Source of the DNA: Hyperoodon ampullatus
Taxonomy: Eukaryota > Chordata > Mammalia > Artiodactyla > Ziphiidae
Direction of reading: 5' to 3'
NCBI GenBank assembly: GCA_949752795.1
Contig: CATKHW010000012.1
Coordinates: forward strand, 186,001-250,000
DNA: 64,000 bases
Part shown: positions 1-10,429 of the stretch, piece after piece
Layout of the letters: each line of letters opens with the position of its first letter
How positions within the stretch are numbered: the stretch's first letter is position 1
Program-made: the position numbers and the translations under genes
The notes under the pieces: generated by a model
What the model was told of the DNA's origin: nothing
The model's input: the letters and a program-made list of their open reading frames with translations, nothing else
Databases searched by the model: none

Positions 1-1134
1 GGCTACACTTGAACTGAGTTAGGAAAGAGAAGAATGTCTCACATTTAGAAAACACTCTTATGCCTGCTTAAGGGGGAAAGAGAGGTGGGGTGATGCATAA
101 AACCAGAGTTTGATATAAGCACAGGTACCATTCCAAAAACCAACTATGGAATAGACAAGACCTACACCTTCCTCAGTGAAAGGGACTCAAAACCCCATAT
201 TTCCCGCAGAGGAATATATCTGACTAGTAAGAATCTTAAAACCTATGTATTGATATGTCTCCGTAAGGGAATCAAGTGTGTCTATACTGGCATAAACATG
301 GCAGCGAGAATCAGCTCAAACCCAATATAAAAAGGAATTTCAAAAACAAAAAAAAAAAAAACTGGGAAATTCTTTACAATTCCTTCAGGGTCTCTGATGA
401 AACCTGGAATGACCCTATTTACAATGACAGCTGGATGTGGCATAAGGCTGGAAACTTGGGACTGAGAGGATTGGTGAGATTGGGTGAGCAAATGCAGACC
501 CTTTAAAGCAATAATGCGTGGCACCCATTCCATGGGTCCCAACTCTCCAGGTTGAAGGGAATATTACTACAGTTATAACATGTACCGGAAACCTAGAGAA
601 TGGACACACTGTGAATACGAAAGGTTTCTAAAACTCAACGAATAGTCCCTCTCCTGGTGCTCCGGTTTGACTTTCCATCTGCTTTACTATCAACCTCCCA
701 ACTTGGAGAGACAGCCCCTTTAACCTCCTGGTTCGCACAGGTAACCAATTTGGCAGAGGATGAAAGGGAAGAGGGAGAACCAATGAGAGAGTAGCTGTTA
801 GGCATTTGGACGGGCACATATCACTGTAATTTCCCGGCAGGAAGAAGAATTAACCAAAGTCTCAGCCACCCACTGGGAACCAGTATAGGTCCTGAACCAA
901 AATTTTGGACTTGCGGTCAGCTCACCAAAAACGAGTTGAAAAATGGAGCTCAGGGGCACAGCAATTCACAAACTGGCCGAGTAATAAAGGACAACTATCG
1001 TCCAAAAATCTGTTGAGGGAAGGCAACGAGGCAGACTTGAAAGCGAGGCAGAATAGCAGGAAACAGATTTCAAGAGGTACGTTGGAATCGCCTTTAAAGC
1101 ACAGGAAGAGGGGCACAACTTCGACAATGATGCA

Positions 1135-1208
1135 CTTGGCCAAAAAGGGCGTATGCGTTTTCTCCTGAATATATTCAGGAGAAAACGCATACGCCCTTTT
1201 TGGCCAAG
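1135..1208. repeat. 74-bp perfect palindrome (representative; one per unit)
   Basis: Two 37-base arms meet with no spacer at the centre GAATATATTC. The left arm runs from CTTGGCCAAAAAGGGC to the centre and the right arm is its exact reverse complement. DNA could extrude a cruciform, and RNA from either strand would fold into one long hairpin. The element has the same length in all 32 units, with no indel. By eye it is perfect in units 1, 2, 4, 5, 8, 9, 11, 24 and 27, has one or two mismatches in most others, and is clearly damaged only in units 25 and 32. It lies exactly between the unrecognised core and the clear L1-derived part. Confidence 0.97.
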
Positions 1209-1737
1209 CAAGCAAGCGGGCAATGCAAATCTGCACTACAAAGAAGTATCACTTCCCACCGGTCAAAAGGGACATCCACAAAATGTGTAAAAACCAGAAA
1301 GGCAAGACAGGCCCTGGAGAACAGGGAGCCTTGTTATGCTGATGGGTGGGATGTAAATTGCCAACTGCCTCTCTGGAGGAGTGCATTGTGTTCCCTAAAA
1401 CAAGTAAAGAACAGAGCTACAGAGCCAAGGGCACTTCCAGTCTAGGGAATATTCCTTGGGAAAACTGAAAATCAATAAGACAGAGCCACCCCAAAATTTA
1501 GGGCTGCACTGCTTACAAGGACCTCAACTTGGGTACACCTTAAATATCCCAGGAAATATAAAAATGGTTCAAAAAATTGTGGTTCTTACGTACGATGGAA
1601 TATCCCTCAGCCATGAAATCAATGTCATAAGACCAGTAGCAGCAAAATGGGTGGATTCAGGTACGCTGATTCTAAGTGAAATAAGTCACAGAGAAAAAGA
1701 AACTTATCATAAGATATCACTTATGAAGATCCTGTAA
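1209..1737 (+). pseudogene. L1 ORF2 C-terminal relic in satellite unit (representative)
   Basis: From the octamer ATGCAAAT at 1223-1230 onward the unit is colinear with the last part of LINE-1 ORF2, which encodes the C-terminal region of the retrotransposon reverse transcriptase protein. The same region, better preserved, lies at about 57509-58022 in array 2, so the homology can be checked inside the window. Shared blocks include GATGTAAATTG, TTCCCTAAAAC versus TTCCTTAAAAA, and GGAATATCCCTCAGCCAT versus GGAATATTACTCAGCCAT. In the ORF2 frame the last codons read like SEIS..EKE.YHKISL and stop at TAA 1735-1737. The final 93-codon stretch from 1456 is open but begins at TTG. There is no catalytic domain. 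Confidence 0.85.
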
Positions 1738-2098
1738 ACATGGCTACACTTGAACTGAGTTAGGAAAGGGAACAGTGTCTCACAATTAGAAAACACTCTT
1801 ATGCCTGCTTAAGGGGGAAGGAGAGGGGGGTGATGCATAAAACCAGAGTTTGATATAAGCACAGGTACCGTTCCAAAAACCAACTATGGAATAGACAAGA
1901 CCTACGCCTTCCTCAGTGAAAGGGACTCAAAACCCCATATTTCCCGCAGAGGAATATATCTGACTAGTAAGAATCTTAAAACCTATGGATTGATATGTCT
2001 CCGTAGGGAATCAAGTGTGTCTAGACTGGCATAAACATGGCAGAGAGAATCAGCTCAAACCCACTATAAAAAGGAATTTCAAAAAGAAAACAAAAAAA
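1738..2098 (+). repeat. L1 3'UTR relic with degenerate A-rich tail (representative)
   Basis: The stretch after the ORF2 stop is colinear with the L1 3'UTR copies in array 2 (56520-56910 and 58022-58262). Examples are TTGAACTGAGTTAGGAAAG against ATGAACTGGTTTGCAGGGA, and AATAGACAAGACCTAC against a similar motif near 56735. It ends in TATAAAAAGG (2065-2074) and an A-rich run (about 2080-2098), which I read as the remains of the element's poly(A) tail. This run is the most length-variable point of the unit; in unit 1 (342-361) it is an almost pure A tract. Confidence 0.8.
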
Positions 2099-3478
2099 CT
2101 GGGAAATTCTTTACAATTCCTTCAGGGTCTCTGATGAAACCTGGAATGACCATATTTACAATGACAGCTAGATGTGGCATAAGGCTGGACACTTGGGACT
2201 GAGAGGATTGGTGAGATTGGGTGAGCAAATGCAGACCCTTTAAAGGAATAATGCATGGCACCCATTCCATGGGCCCCAACTCTGCAGGTTGAAGGGAATA
2301 TTACTACAGTTATAACATGTATCGGAATCCTAGAGAACGGACACACTGTGAATACGAAAGGTTTCTAAAACTCAACGAATAGTCCCTCTCCTGGTGCTCC
2401 GCTATGACTTTCCATATGCTTTACTATCAACCTCCCAACTTGGAGAGACAGCCCCTTTAACCTCCTGGTTCGCACAGGTTGCCAATTTGGCAGAGGATGA
2501 AAGGGAAGAGGGAGAACCAATGAGAGAGTAGCTGTTAGGCATTTGGACGGGCACATATCACTGTAATTTCCTGGCAGGAAGAAGAATTAACCAAAGTCTC
2601 AGCCACGCACCGGGAACCAGTATAGGTCCTGAACCAAAATTTTGGACTTGCGGTCAGCTCACCAAAAACGAGTTGAAAAATGGAGCTCATGGGCACAGCA
2701 ATTCACAAACTGGCCGAGTAATAAAGGACAACTATCGTCCAAAAATCTGTTGAGGGAAGGCAACGAGGTGGACTTGAAAGCGAGGCAGAATAGTAGGAAA
2801 CAGATTTGAAGAGGTACGTTGGAATCGCCTTTAAAGCACAGGAAGAGGGGCACAACTTCGACAATGATGCACTTGGCCAAAAAGGGCGTATGCGTTTTCT
2901 CCTGAATATATTCAGGAGAAAACGCATACGCCCTTTTTGGCCAAGCAAGCAAGCGGGCAATGCAAATCTGCACTACAAAGAAGTATCACTTCCCACCGGT
3001 CAACAGGGACATCCACAAAATGTGTAAAAACCAGAAAGGCAAGACAGGCCCTGGAGAACAGGGAGCCTTGTTATGCTGATGGGCGGGATGTAAATTGCCA
3101 ACTGCCTCTCTGGAGGAGTGCATTGTCTTCCCTAAAACAAGTAAACAACAGAGCTACAGAGCCAAGGGCACTTCCAGTCTAGGGAATATACCTTGGGAAA
3201 ACTGAAAATCAATAAGACAGAGCCACCCCAAAATTTAGGGCGGCACTGCTTACAAGGACCTCAACTTGGGTACACCTTAAATATCCCAGGAAATATAAAA
3301 ATGGTTCAAAAAATTGTGGTACTTACGTACGATGGAATATCCCTCAGCCATGAAATCAATGTCATAAGACCAGTAGCAGCCAAATGGGAAGATTCAGGTA
3401 CGATGATTCTAAGTGAAATAAGTCACAGAGAAAAAGAAACTTATCATAAGATATCACTTATGAAGATCCTGTAAACAT
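1742..3478 (+). repeat. Satellite unit 2 (type A)
   Basis: Type A marks are CTCACAATTAG, GAGGGGGGTG, ATGGATTGATATG in the front half and GATTTGAAGAGG in the back half. It is nearly identical to unit 4. The palindrome at 2872-2945 is perfect. Confidence 0.95.
2099..2871 (+). repeat. Unrecognised core of the satellite unit (representative)
   Basis: This stretch of about 770 bp between the A-rich tail and the palindrome makes up the rest of each unit. I do not recognise it as a known gene or transposon. It has no long frame with an ATG and no CENP-B box that I could find by eye. Faint similarity to L1 just upstream of the palindrome (for example a CTTTAAAGCACAGGAAGA stretch and GGCCAAAAAG) suggests its last 60-70 bases may also descend from ORF2, but this is weak. 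Confidence 0.6.
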
Positions 3479-5216
3479 GGCTACACTTGAACTGAGTTAG
3501 GAAAGAGAACAGTGTCTCACATTTAGAAAACACTCTAATGCCTGCTTAAGGGGGAAGGAGAGGTGGGGTGATGCATAAACCCAGAGTTTGATATAAGCAC
3601 AGGTACCGTTCCAAAAACCAACTATGGAATAGACAAGAACTGCACCTTCCTCAGTGAAAGGGACTCAAAACCCCATATTTCCCGCAGAGGAATATATCTG
3701 ACTAATAAGAATCTTAAAACCTATGTATGATATGTCTCCGTAAGGGAATCAAGTGTGTCTAGACTGGCATAAACATGGCAGCGAGTATCAGCTCAAACCC
3801 ACTATAAAAAGGAATTTCAAAAAGAAAACAAAAAAACTGGGAAATTCTTTCCAATTCCTTCAGGGTCTCTGATGAACCCTGGAATGACCCTATCTACAAC
3901 GACAGCTGGATGTGTAATAAGGCTGGACACTTGGGACTGAGACGATTGGTGAGATTTGGTGAGCAAATGCAGACCCTTTAAAGCAATAATGCATGGCACC
4001 CATTCCATGGGTCCCAACTCTCCAGGTTGAAGGGAATATTACTACAGATATAACATGTACCGGAAACCTAGAGAACAGACACACTGTGAATACGAAAGGT
4101 TTCTAAAACTCAACGAATAGTCCCTCTCCTGGTGCTCCGGTTTGACTTTCCATCTGCTTTACTATCAACCTCCCAACTTGGAGAGACAGCCCCTTTAACC
4201 TCCTGGTTCGCACAGGTTGCCAATTTGGCAGAGGATGAAAGGGAAGAGGGAGAACCAATGAGAGAGTACCTGTTAGGCATTTGGACGGGCACATATCACT
4301 GTAATTTCCCGGCAGGAAGAAGAATTAACCAAAGTCTCAGCCACCCCCCGGGAACCAGTATAGGTCATGAACCAAAATTTTGGACTTGCGGTCAGCTCAC
4401 CAAAAACGAGTTGAAAAATGGAGCTCTGGGGCACAGCAATTCACAAACTGGCCGAGTAATAAAGGACAATTATCGTCCAAAAATCTGTTGAGGGAAGGCA
4501 ACGAGGCGGACTTGAAAGCGAGGCAGAATAGCAGGAAACAGATTTCAAGAGGTACGTTGGAATCACCTTTAAAGCACAGGAAGAGGGGCAAAACTTCGAC
4601 AATGATGCACTTGGCCTAAAAGGGCGTATGCGTTTTCTCCTGAATATATTCAGGAGAAAACGCATACGCCCTTTTTGGCCAAGCATGCAAGCGGGCAATG
4701 CAAATCTGCACTACAAAGAAGTATCACTTCCCACCGGTCAAAAGGGACATCCACAAAATGTGTAAAAACCAGAAAGGCAAGACAGGCCCTGGAGAACAGG
4801 GAGCCTTGTTATGCTGATGGGCGGGATGTAAATTGCCAACTGCCTCTCTGGAGGAGTGCATTGTGTTCCCTAAAACAAGTAAAGAACAGAGCTACAGAGC
4901 CAAGGGCACTTCCAGTCTAGGGAATATTCCTTGGGAAAACTGAAAATCAATAAGACAGAGCCACCCCAAAATTTAGGGCTGCACTGCTTACAAGGACCTC
5001 AACTTGGGTACACCTTAAATATCCCAGGAAATATAAAAATGGTTCAAAAAATTGTGGTACTTACGTACGATGGAATATCCCTCAGCCATGAAATCAATGT
5101 CATAAGACCAGTAGCAGCAAAATGGGTGGATTCAGGTACGCTGATTCTAAGTGAAATAAGTCACAGAGAAAAAGAAACTTATCATAAGATATCACTTATG
5201 AAGATCCTGTAAACAT
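3479..5216 (+). repeat. Satellite unit 3 (type B)
   Basis: Type B marks are CTCTAATGCCTGC, AAGAACTGCACC and ATGTATGATATG (one T missing) in front, and GGTCATGAACC and CACCCCCCGGG behind. The back half is nearly identical to that of unit 7. The palindrome at 4610-4683 has one mismatch (GGCCTAAAAG). Confidence 0.95.
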
Positions 5217-6953
5217 GGCTACACTTGAACTGAGTTAGGAAAGGGAACAGTGTCTCACAATTAGAAAACACTCTTATGCCTGCTTAAGGGGGAAGGAGAG
5301 GGGGGTGATGCATAAAACCAGAGTTTGATATAAGCACAGGTACCGTTCCAAAAACCAACTATGGAATAGACAAGACCTACACCTTCCTCAGTGAAAGGGA
5401 CTCAAAACCCCATATTTCCCGCAGAGGAATATATCTGACTAGTAAGAATCTTAAAACCTATGGATTGATATGTCTCCGTAGGGAATCAAGTGTGTCTAGA
5501 CTGGCATAAACATGGCAGAGAGAATCAGCTCAAACCCACTATAAAAAGGAATTTCAAAAAGAAAACAAAAAAACTGGGAAATTCTTTACAATTCCTTCAG
5601 GGTCTCTGATGAAACCTGGAATGACCATATTTACAATGACAGCTAGATGTGGCATAAGGCTGGACACTTGGGACTGAGAGGATTGGTGAGATTGGGTGAG
5701 CAAATGCAGACCCTTTAAAGGAATAATGCATGGCACCCATTCCATGGGCCCCAACTCTGCAGGTTGAAGGGAATATTACTACAGTTATAACATGTATCGG
5801 AATCCTAGAGAACGGACACACTGTGAATACGAAAGGTTTCTAAAACTCAAAGAATAGTCCCTCTCCTGGTGCTCCGCTATGACTTTCCATATGCTTTACT
5901 ATCAACCTCCCAACTTGGAGAGACAGCCCCTTTAACCTCCTGGTTCGCACAGGTTGCCAATTTGGCAGAGGATGAAAGGGAAGAGGGAGAACCAATGAGA
6001 GAGTAGCTGTTAGGCATTTGGACGGGCACATATCACTGTAATTTCCTGGCAGGAAGAAGAATTAACCAAAGTCTCAGCCACGCACCGGGAACCAGTATAG
6101 GTCCTGAACCAAAATTTTGGACTTGCGGTCAGCTCACCAAAAACGAGTTGAAAAATGGAGCTCATGGGCACAGCAATTCACAAACTGGCCGAGTAATAAA
6201 GGACAACTATCGTCCAAAAATCTGTTGAGGGAAGGCAATGAGGTGGACTTGAAAGCGAGGCAGAATAGTAGGAAACAGATTTGAAGAGGTACGTTGGAAT
6301 CGCCTTTAAAGCACAGGAAGAGGGGCACAACTTCGACAATGATGCACTTGGCCAAAAAGGGCGTATGCGTTTTCTCCTGAATATATTCAGGAGAAAACGC
6401 ATACGCCCTTTTTGGCCAAGCAAGCAAGCGGGCAATGCAAATCTGCACTACAAAGAAGTATCACTTCCCACCGGTCAAAAGGGACATCCACAAAATGTGT
6501 AAAAACCAGAAAGGCAAGACAGGCCCTGGAGAACAGGGAGCCTTGTTATGCTGATGGGCGGGATGTAAATTGCCAACTGCCTCTCTGGAGGAGTGCATTG
6601 TGTTCCCTAAAACAAGTAAACAACAGAGCTACAGAGCCAAGGGCACTTCCAGTCTAGGGAATATACCTTGGGAAAACTGAAAATCAATAAGACAGAGCCA
6701 TCCCAAAATTTAGGGCGGCACTGCTTACAAGGACCTCAACTTGGGTACACCTTAAATATCCCAGGAAATATAAAAATGGTTCAAAAAATTGTGGTACTTA
6801 CGTACGATGGAATATCCCTCAGCCATGAAATCAATGTCATAAGACCAGTAGCAGCCAAATGGGAAGATTCAGGTACGATGATTCTAAGTGAAATAAGTCA
6901 CAGAGAAAAAGAAACTTATCATAAGATATCACTTATGAAGATCCTGTAAACAT
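5217..6953 (+). repeat. Satellite unit 4 (type A)
   Basis: It is a near copy of unit 2 at a distance of 3475 bp. Private changes include CAAAGAATAG and AAGGCAATGAGG. The palindrome at 6347-6420 is perfect. Confidence 0.95.
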
Positions 6954-8691
6954 GGCTACACTTGAACTGAGTTAGGAAAGAGAACAGTGTCTCACATTTA
7001 GAAAACACTCTAATGCCTGCTTAAGGGGGAAGGAGAGGTGGGGTGATGCATAAACCCAGAGTTTGATATAAGCACAGGTACCGTTCCAAAAACCAACTAT
7101 GGAATAGACAAGAACTGCACCTTCCTCAGTGAAAGGGACTCAAAACCCCATATTTCACGCAGAGGAATATATCTGACTAATAAGAATATTAAAACCTATG
7201 TATGATATGTCTCCATAAGGGAATCAAGTGTGTCTAGACTGGCATAAACATGGCAGCGAGTATCAGCTCAAACCCACTATAAAAAGGAATTTCAAAAACA
7301 AAACAAAAAAACTGGGAAATTCTTTCCAATTCCTTCAGGGTCTCTGATGAACCCTGGAATGACCCTATCTACAACGACAGCTGGATGTGGCATAAGGCTG
7401 GACACTTGGGACTGAGACGATTGGTGAGATTTGGTGAGCAAATGCAGACCCTTTAAAGCAATAATGCATGGCACCCATTCCATGGGTCCCAACTCTCCAG
7501 GTTGAAGGGAATATTACTACAGTTATAACATGTACCGGAAACGTAGAGAACAGACACACTGTGAATACGAAAGGTTTCTAAAACTCAACGAATAGTCCCT
7601 CTCCTGGTGCTCCGCTATGACTTTCCATATGCTTTACTATCAACCTCCCAACTTGGAGAGACAGCCCCTTTAACCTCCTGGTTCGCACACGTTGCCAATT
7701 TGGCAGAGGATGAAAGGGAAGAGGGAGAACCAATGAGAGAGTAGCTGTTAGGCATTTGGACGGGCACATATCACTGTAATTTCCTGGCAGGAAGAAGAAT
7801 TAACCAAAGTCTCAGCCACGCACCGGGAACCAGTATAGGTCCTGAACCAAAATTTTGGACTTGCGGTCAGCTCACCAAAAACGAGTTGAAAAATGGAGCT
7901 CATGGGCACAGCAATTCACAAACTGGCCGAGTAATAAAGGACAACTATCGTCCAAAAATCTGTTGAGGGAAGGCAACGAGGTGGACTTGAAAGCGAGGCA
8001 GAATAGTAGGAAACAGATTTGAAGAGGTACGTTGGAATCGCCTTTAAAGCACAGGAAGAGGGGCACAACTTCGACAATGATGCACTTGGCCAAAAAGGGC
8101 GTATGCGTTTTCTCCTGAATATATTCAGGAGAAAACGCATACGCCCTTTTTGGCCAAGCAAGCAAGCGGGCAATGCAAATCTGCACTACAAAGAAGTATC
8201 ACTTCCCACCGGTCAAAAGGGACATCCACAAAATGTGTAAAAACCAGAAAGGCAAGACAGGCCCTGGAGAACAGGGAGCCTTGTTATGCTGATGGGCGGG
8301 ATGTAAATTGCCAACTGCCTCTCTGGAGGAGTGCATTGTGTTCCCTAAAACAAGTAAACAACAGAGCTACAGAGCCAAGGGCACTTCCAGTCTAGGGAAT
8401 ATACCTTGGGAAAACTGAAAATCAATAAGACAGAGCCATCCCAAAATTTAGGGCGGCACTGCTTACAAGGACCTCAACTTGGGTACACCTTAAATATCCC
8501 AGGAAATATAAAAATGGTTCAAAAAATTGTGGTACTTACGTACGATGGAATATCCCTCAGCCATGAAATCAATGTCATAAGACCAGTAGCAGCCAAATGG
8601 GAAGATTCAGGTACGATGATTCTAAGTGAAATAAGTCACAGAGAAAAAGAAACTTATCATAAGATATCACTTATGAAGATCCTGTAAACAT
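6954..8691 (+). repeat. Satellite unit 5 (B front, A back hybrid)
   Basis: The front half carries type B marks; from about 7560 on it carries type A marks (GCTATGACTTTCCATATG, GATTTGAAGAGG). The palindrome at 8085-8158 is perfect. Confidence 0.95.
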
Positions 8692-10429
8692 GGCTACACT
8701 TGAACTGAGTTAGGAAAGAGAACAGTGTCTCACATTTAGAAAACACTCTAATGCCTGCTTAAGGGGGAAGGAGAGGTGGGGTGATGCATAAACCCAGAGT
8801 TTGATATAAGCACAGGTACCGTTCCAAAAACCAACTATGGAATAGACAAGAACTGCACCTTCCTCAGTGAAAGGGACTCAAAACCCCATATTTCACGCAG
8901 AGGAATATATCTGACTAATAAGAATATTAAAACCTATGTATGATATGTCTCCATAAGGGAATCAAGTGTGTCTAGACTGGCATAAACATGGCAGCGAGTA
9001 TCAGCTCAAACCCACTATAAAAAGGAATTTCAAAAACAAAACAAAAAAACTGGGAAATTCTTTCCAATTCCTTCAGGGTCTCTGATGAACCCTGGAATGA
9101 CCCTATCTACAACGACAGCTGGATGTGGCATAAGGCTGGACACTTGGGACTGAGACGATTGGTGAGATTTGGTGAGCAAATGCAGACCCTTTAAAGCAAT
9201 AATGCATGGCACCCATTCCATGGGTCCCAACTCTCCAGGTTGAAGGGAATATTACTACAGTTATAACATGTACCGGAAACGTAGAGAACAGACACACTGT
9301 GAATACGAAAGGTTTCTAAAACTCAACGAATAGTCCCTCTCCTGGTGCTCCGCTATGACTTTCCATATGCTTTACTATCAACCTCCCAACTTGGAGAGAC
9401 AGCCCCTTTAACCTCCTGGTTCGCACACGTTGCCAATTTGGCAGAGGATGAAAGGGAAGAGGGAGAACCAATGAGAGAGTAGCTGTTAGGCATTTGGACG
9501 GGCACATATCACTGTAATTTCCTGGCAGGAAGAAGAATTAACCAAAGTCTCAGCCACGCACCGGGAACCAGTATAGGTCCTGAACCAAAATTTTGGACTT
9601 GCGGTCAGCTCACCAAAAACGAGTTGAAAAATGGAGCTCATGGGCACAGCAATTCACAAACTGGCCGAGTAATAAAGGACAACTATCGTCCAAAAATCTG
9701 TTGAGGGAAGGCAACGAGGTGGACTTGAAAGCGAGGCAGAATAGTAGGAAACAGATTTGAAGAGGTACGTTGGAATCGCCTTTAAAGCACAGGAAGAGGG
9801 GCACAACTTCGACAATGATGCACTTGGCCAAAAAGGGCGTATGCGTTTTCTCCTGAATATATTGAGGAGAAAACGCATACGCCCTTTTTGGCCAAGCAAG
9901 CAAGCGGGCAATGCAAATCTGCACTACAAAGAAGTATCACTTCCCACCGGTCAAAAGGGACATCCACAAAATGTGTAAAAACCAGAAAGGCAAGACAGGC
10001 CCTGGAGAACAGGGAGCCTTGTTATGCTGATGGGCGGGATGTAAATTGCCAACTGCCTCTCTGGAGGAGTGCATTGTGTTCCCTAAAACAAGTAAACAAC
10101 AGAGCTACAGAGCCAAGGGCACTTCCAGTCTAGGGAATATACCTTGGGAAAACTGAAAATCAATAAGACAGAGCCATCCCAAAATTTAGGGCGGCACTGC
10201 TTACAAGGACCTCAACTTGGGTACACCTTAAATATCCCAGGAAATATAAAAATGGTTCAAAAAATTGTGGTACTTACGTATGATGGAATATCCCTCAGCC
10301 ATGAAATCAATGTCATAAGACCAGTAGCAGCCAAATGGGAAGATTCAGGTACGATGATTCTAAGTGAAATAAGTCACAGAGAAAAAGAAACTTATCATAA
10401 GATATCACTTATGAAGATCCTGTAAACAT
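8692..10429 (+). repeat. Satellite unit 6 (B/A hybrid)
   Basis: It is an almost exact duplicate of unit 5, sharing its private CGCACACGTTGCC. The palindrome at 9823-9896 has one mismatch next to the centre (ATATTGAGGAG). Confidence 0.95.

Larger units (their letters stand above)
1..1741 (+). repeat. Satellite unit 1
   Basis: It is the longest unit because the A tract at 342-361 is expanded. It shares GAAGAATGTCTCAC and GTCTATACTGGC with unit 10, nine units away. The palindrome at 1135-1208 is perfect. Confidence 0.95.

Noticed and set aside
276..506. Recurring small open frames (60-145 codons) on both strands of array 1
   Set aside because: Those checked start with TTG or GTG, overlap on opposite strands, change length by stops or frameshifts between units, and follow from repetition of one non-coding unit.
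1135..1208. Palindrome as a bacterial-type terminator or a CRISPR repeat
   Set aside because: The sequence is vertebrate satellite DNA. There is one palindrome per 1.74 kb and no short spacers.
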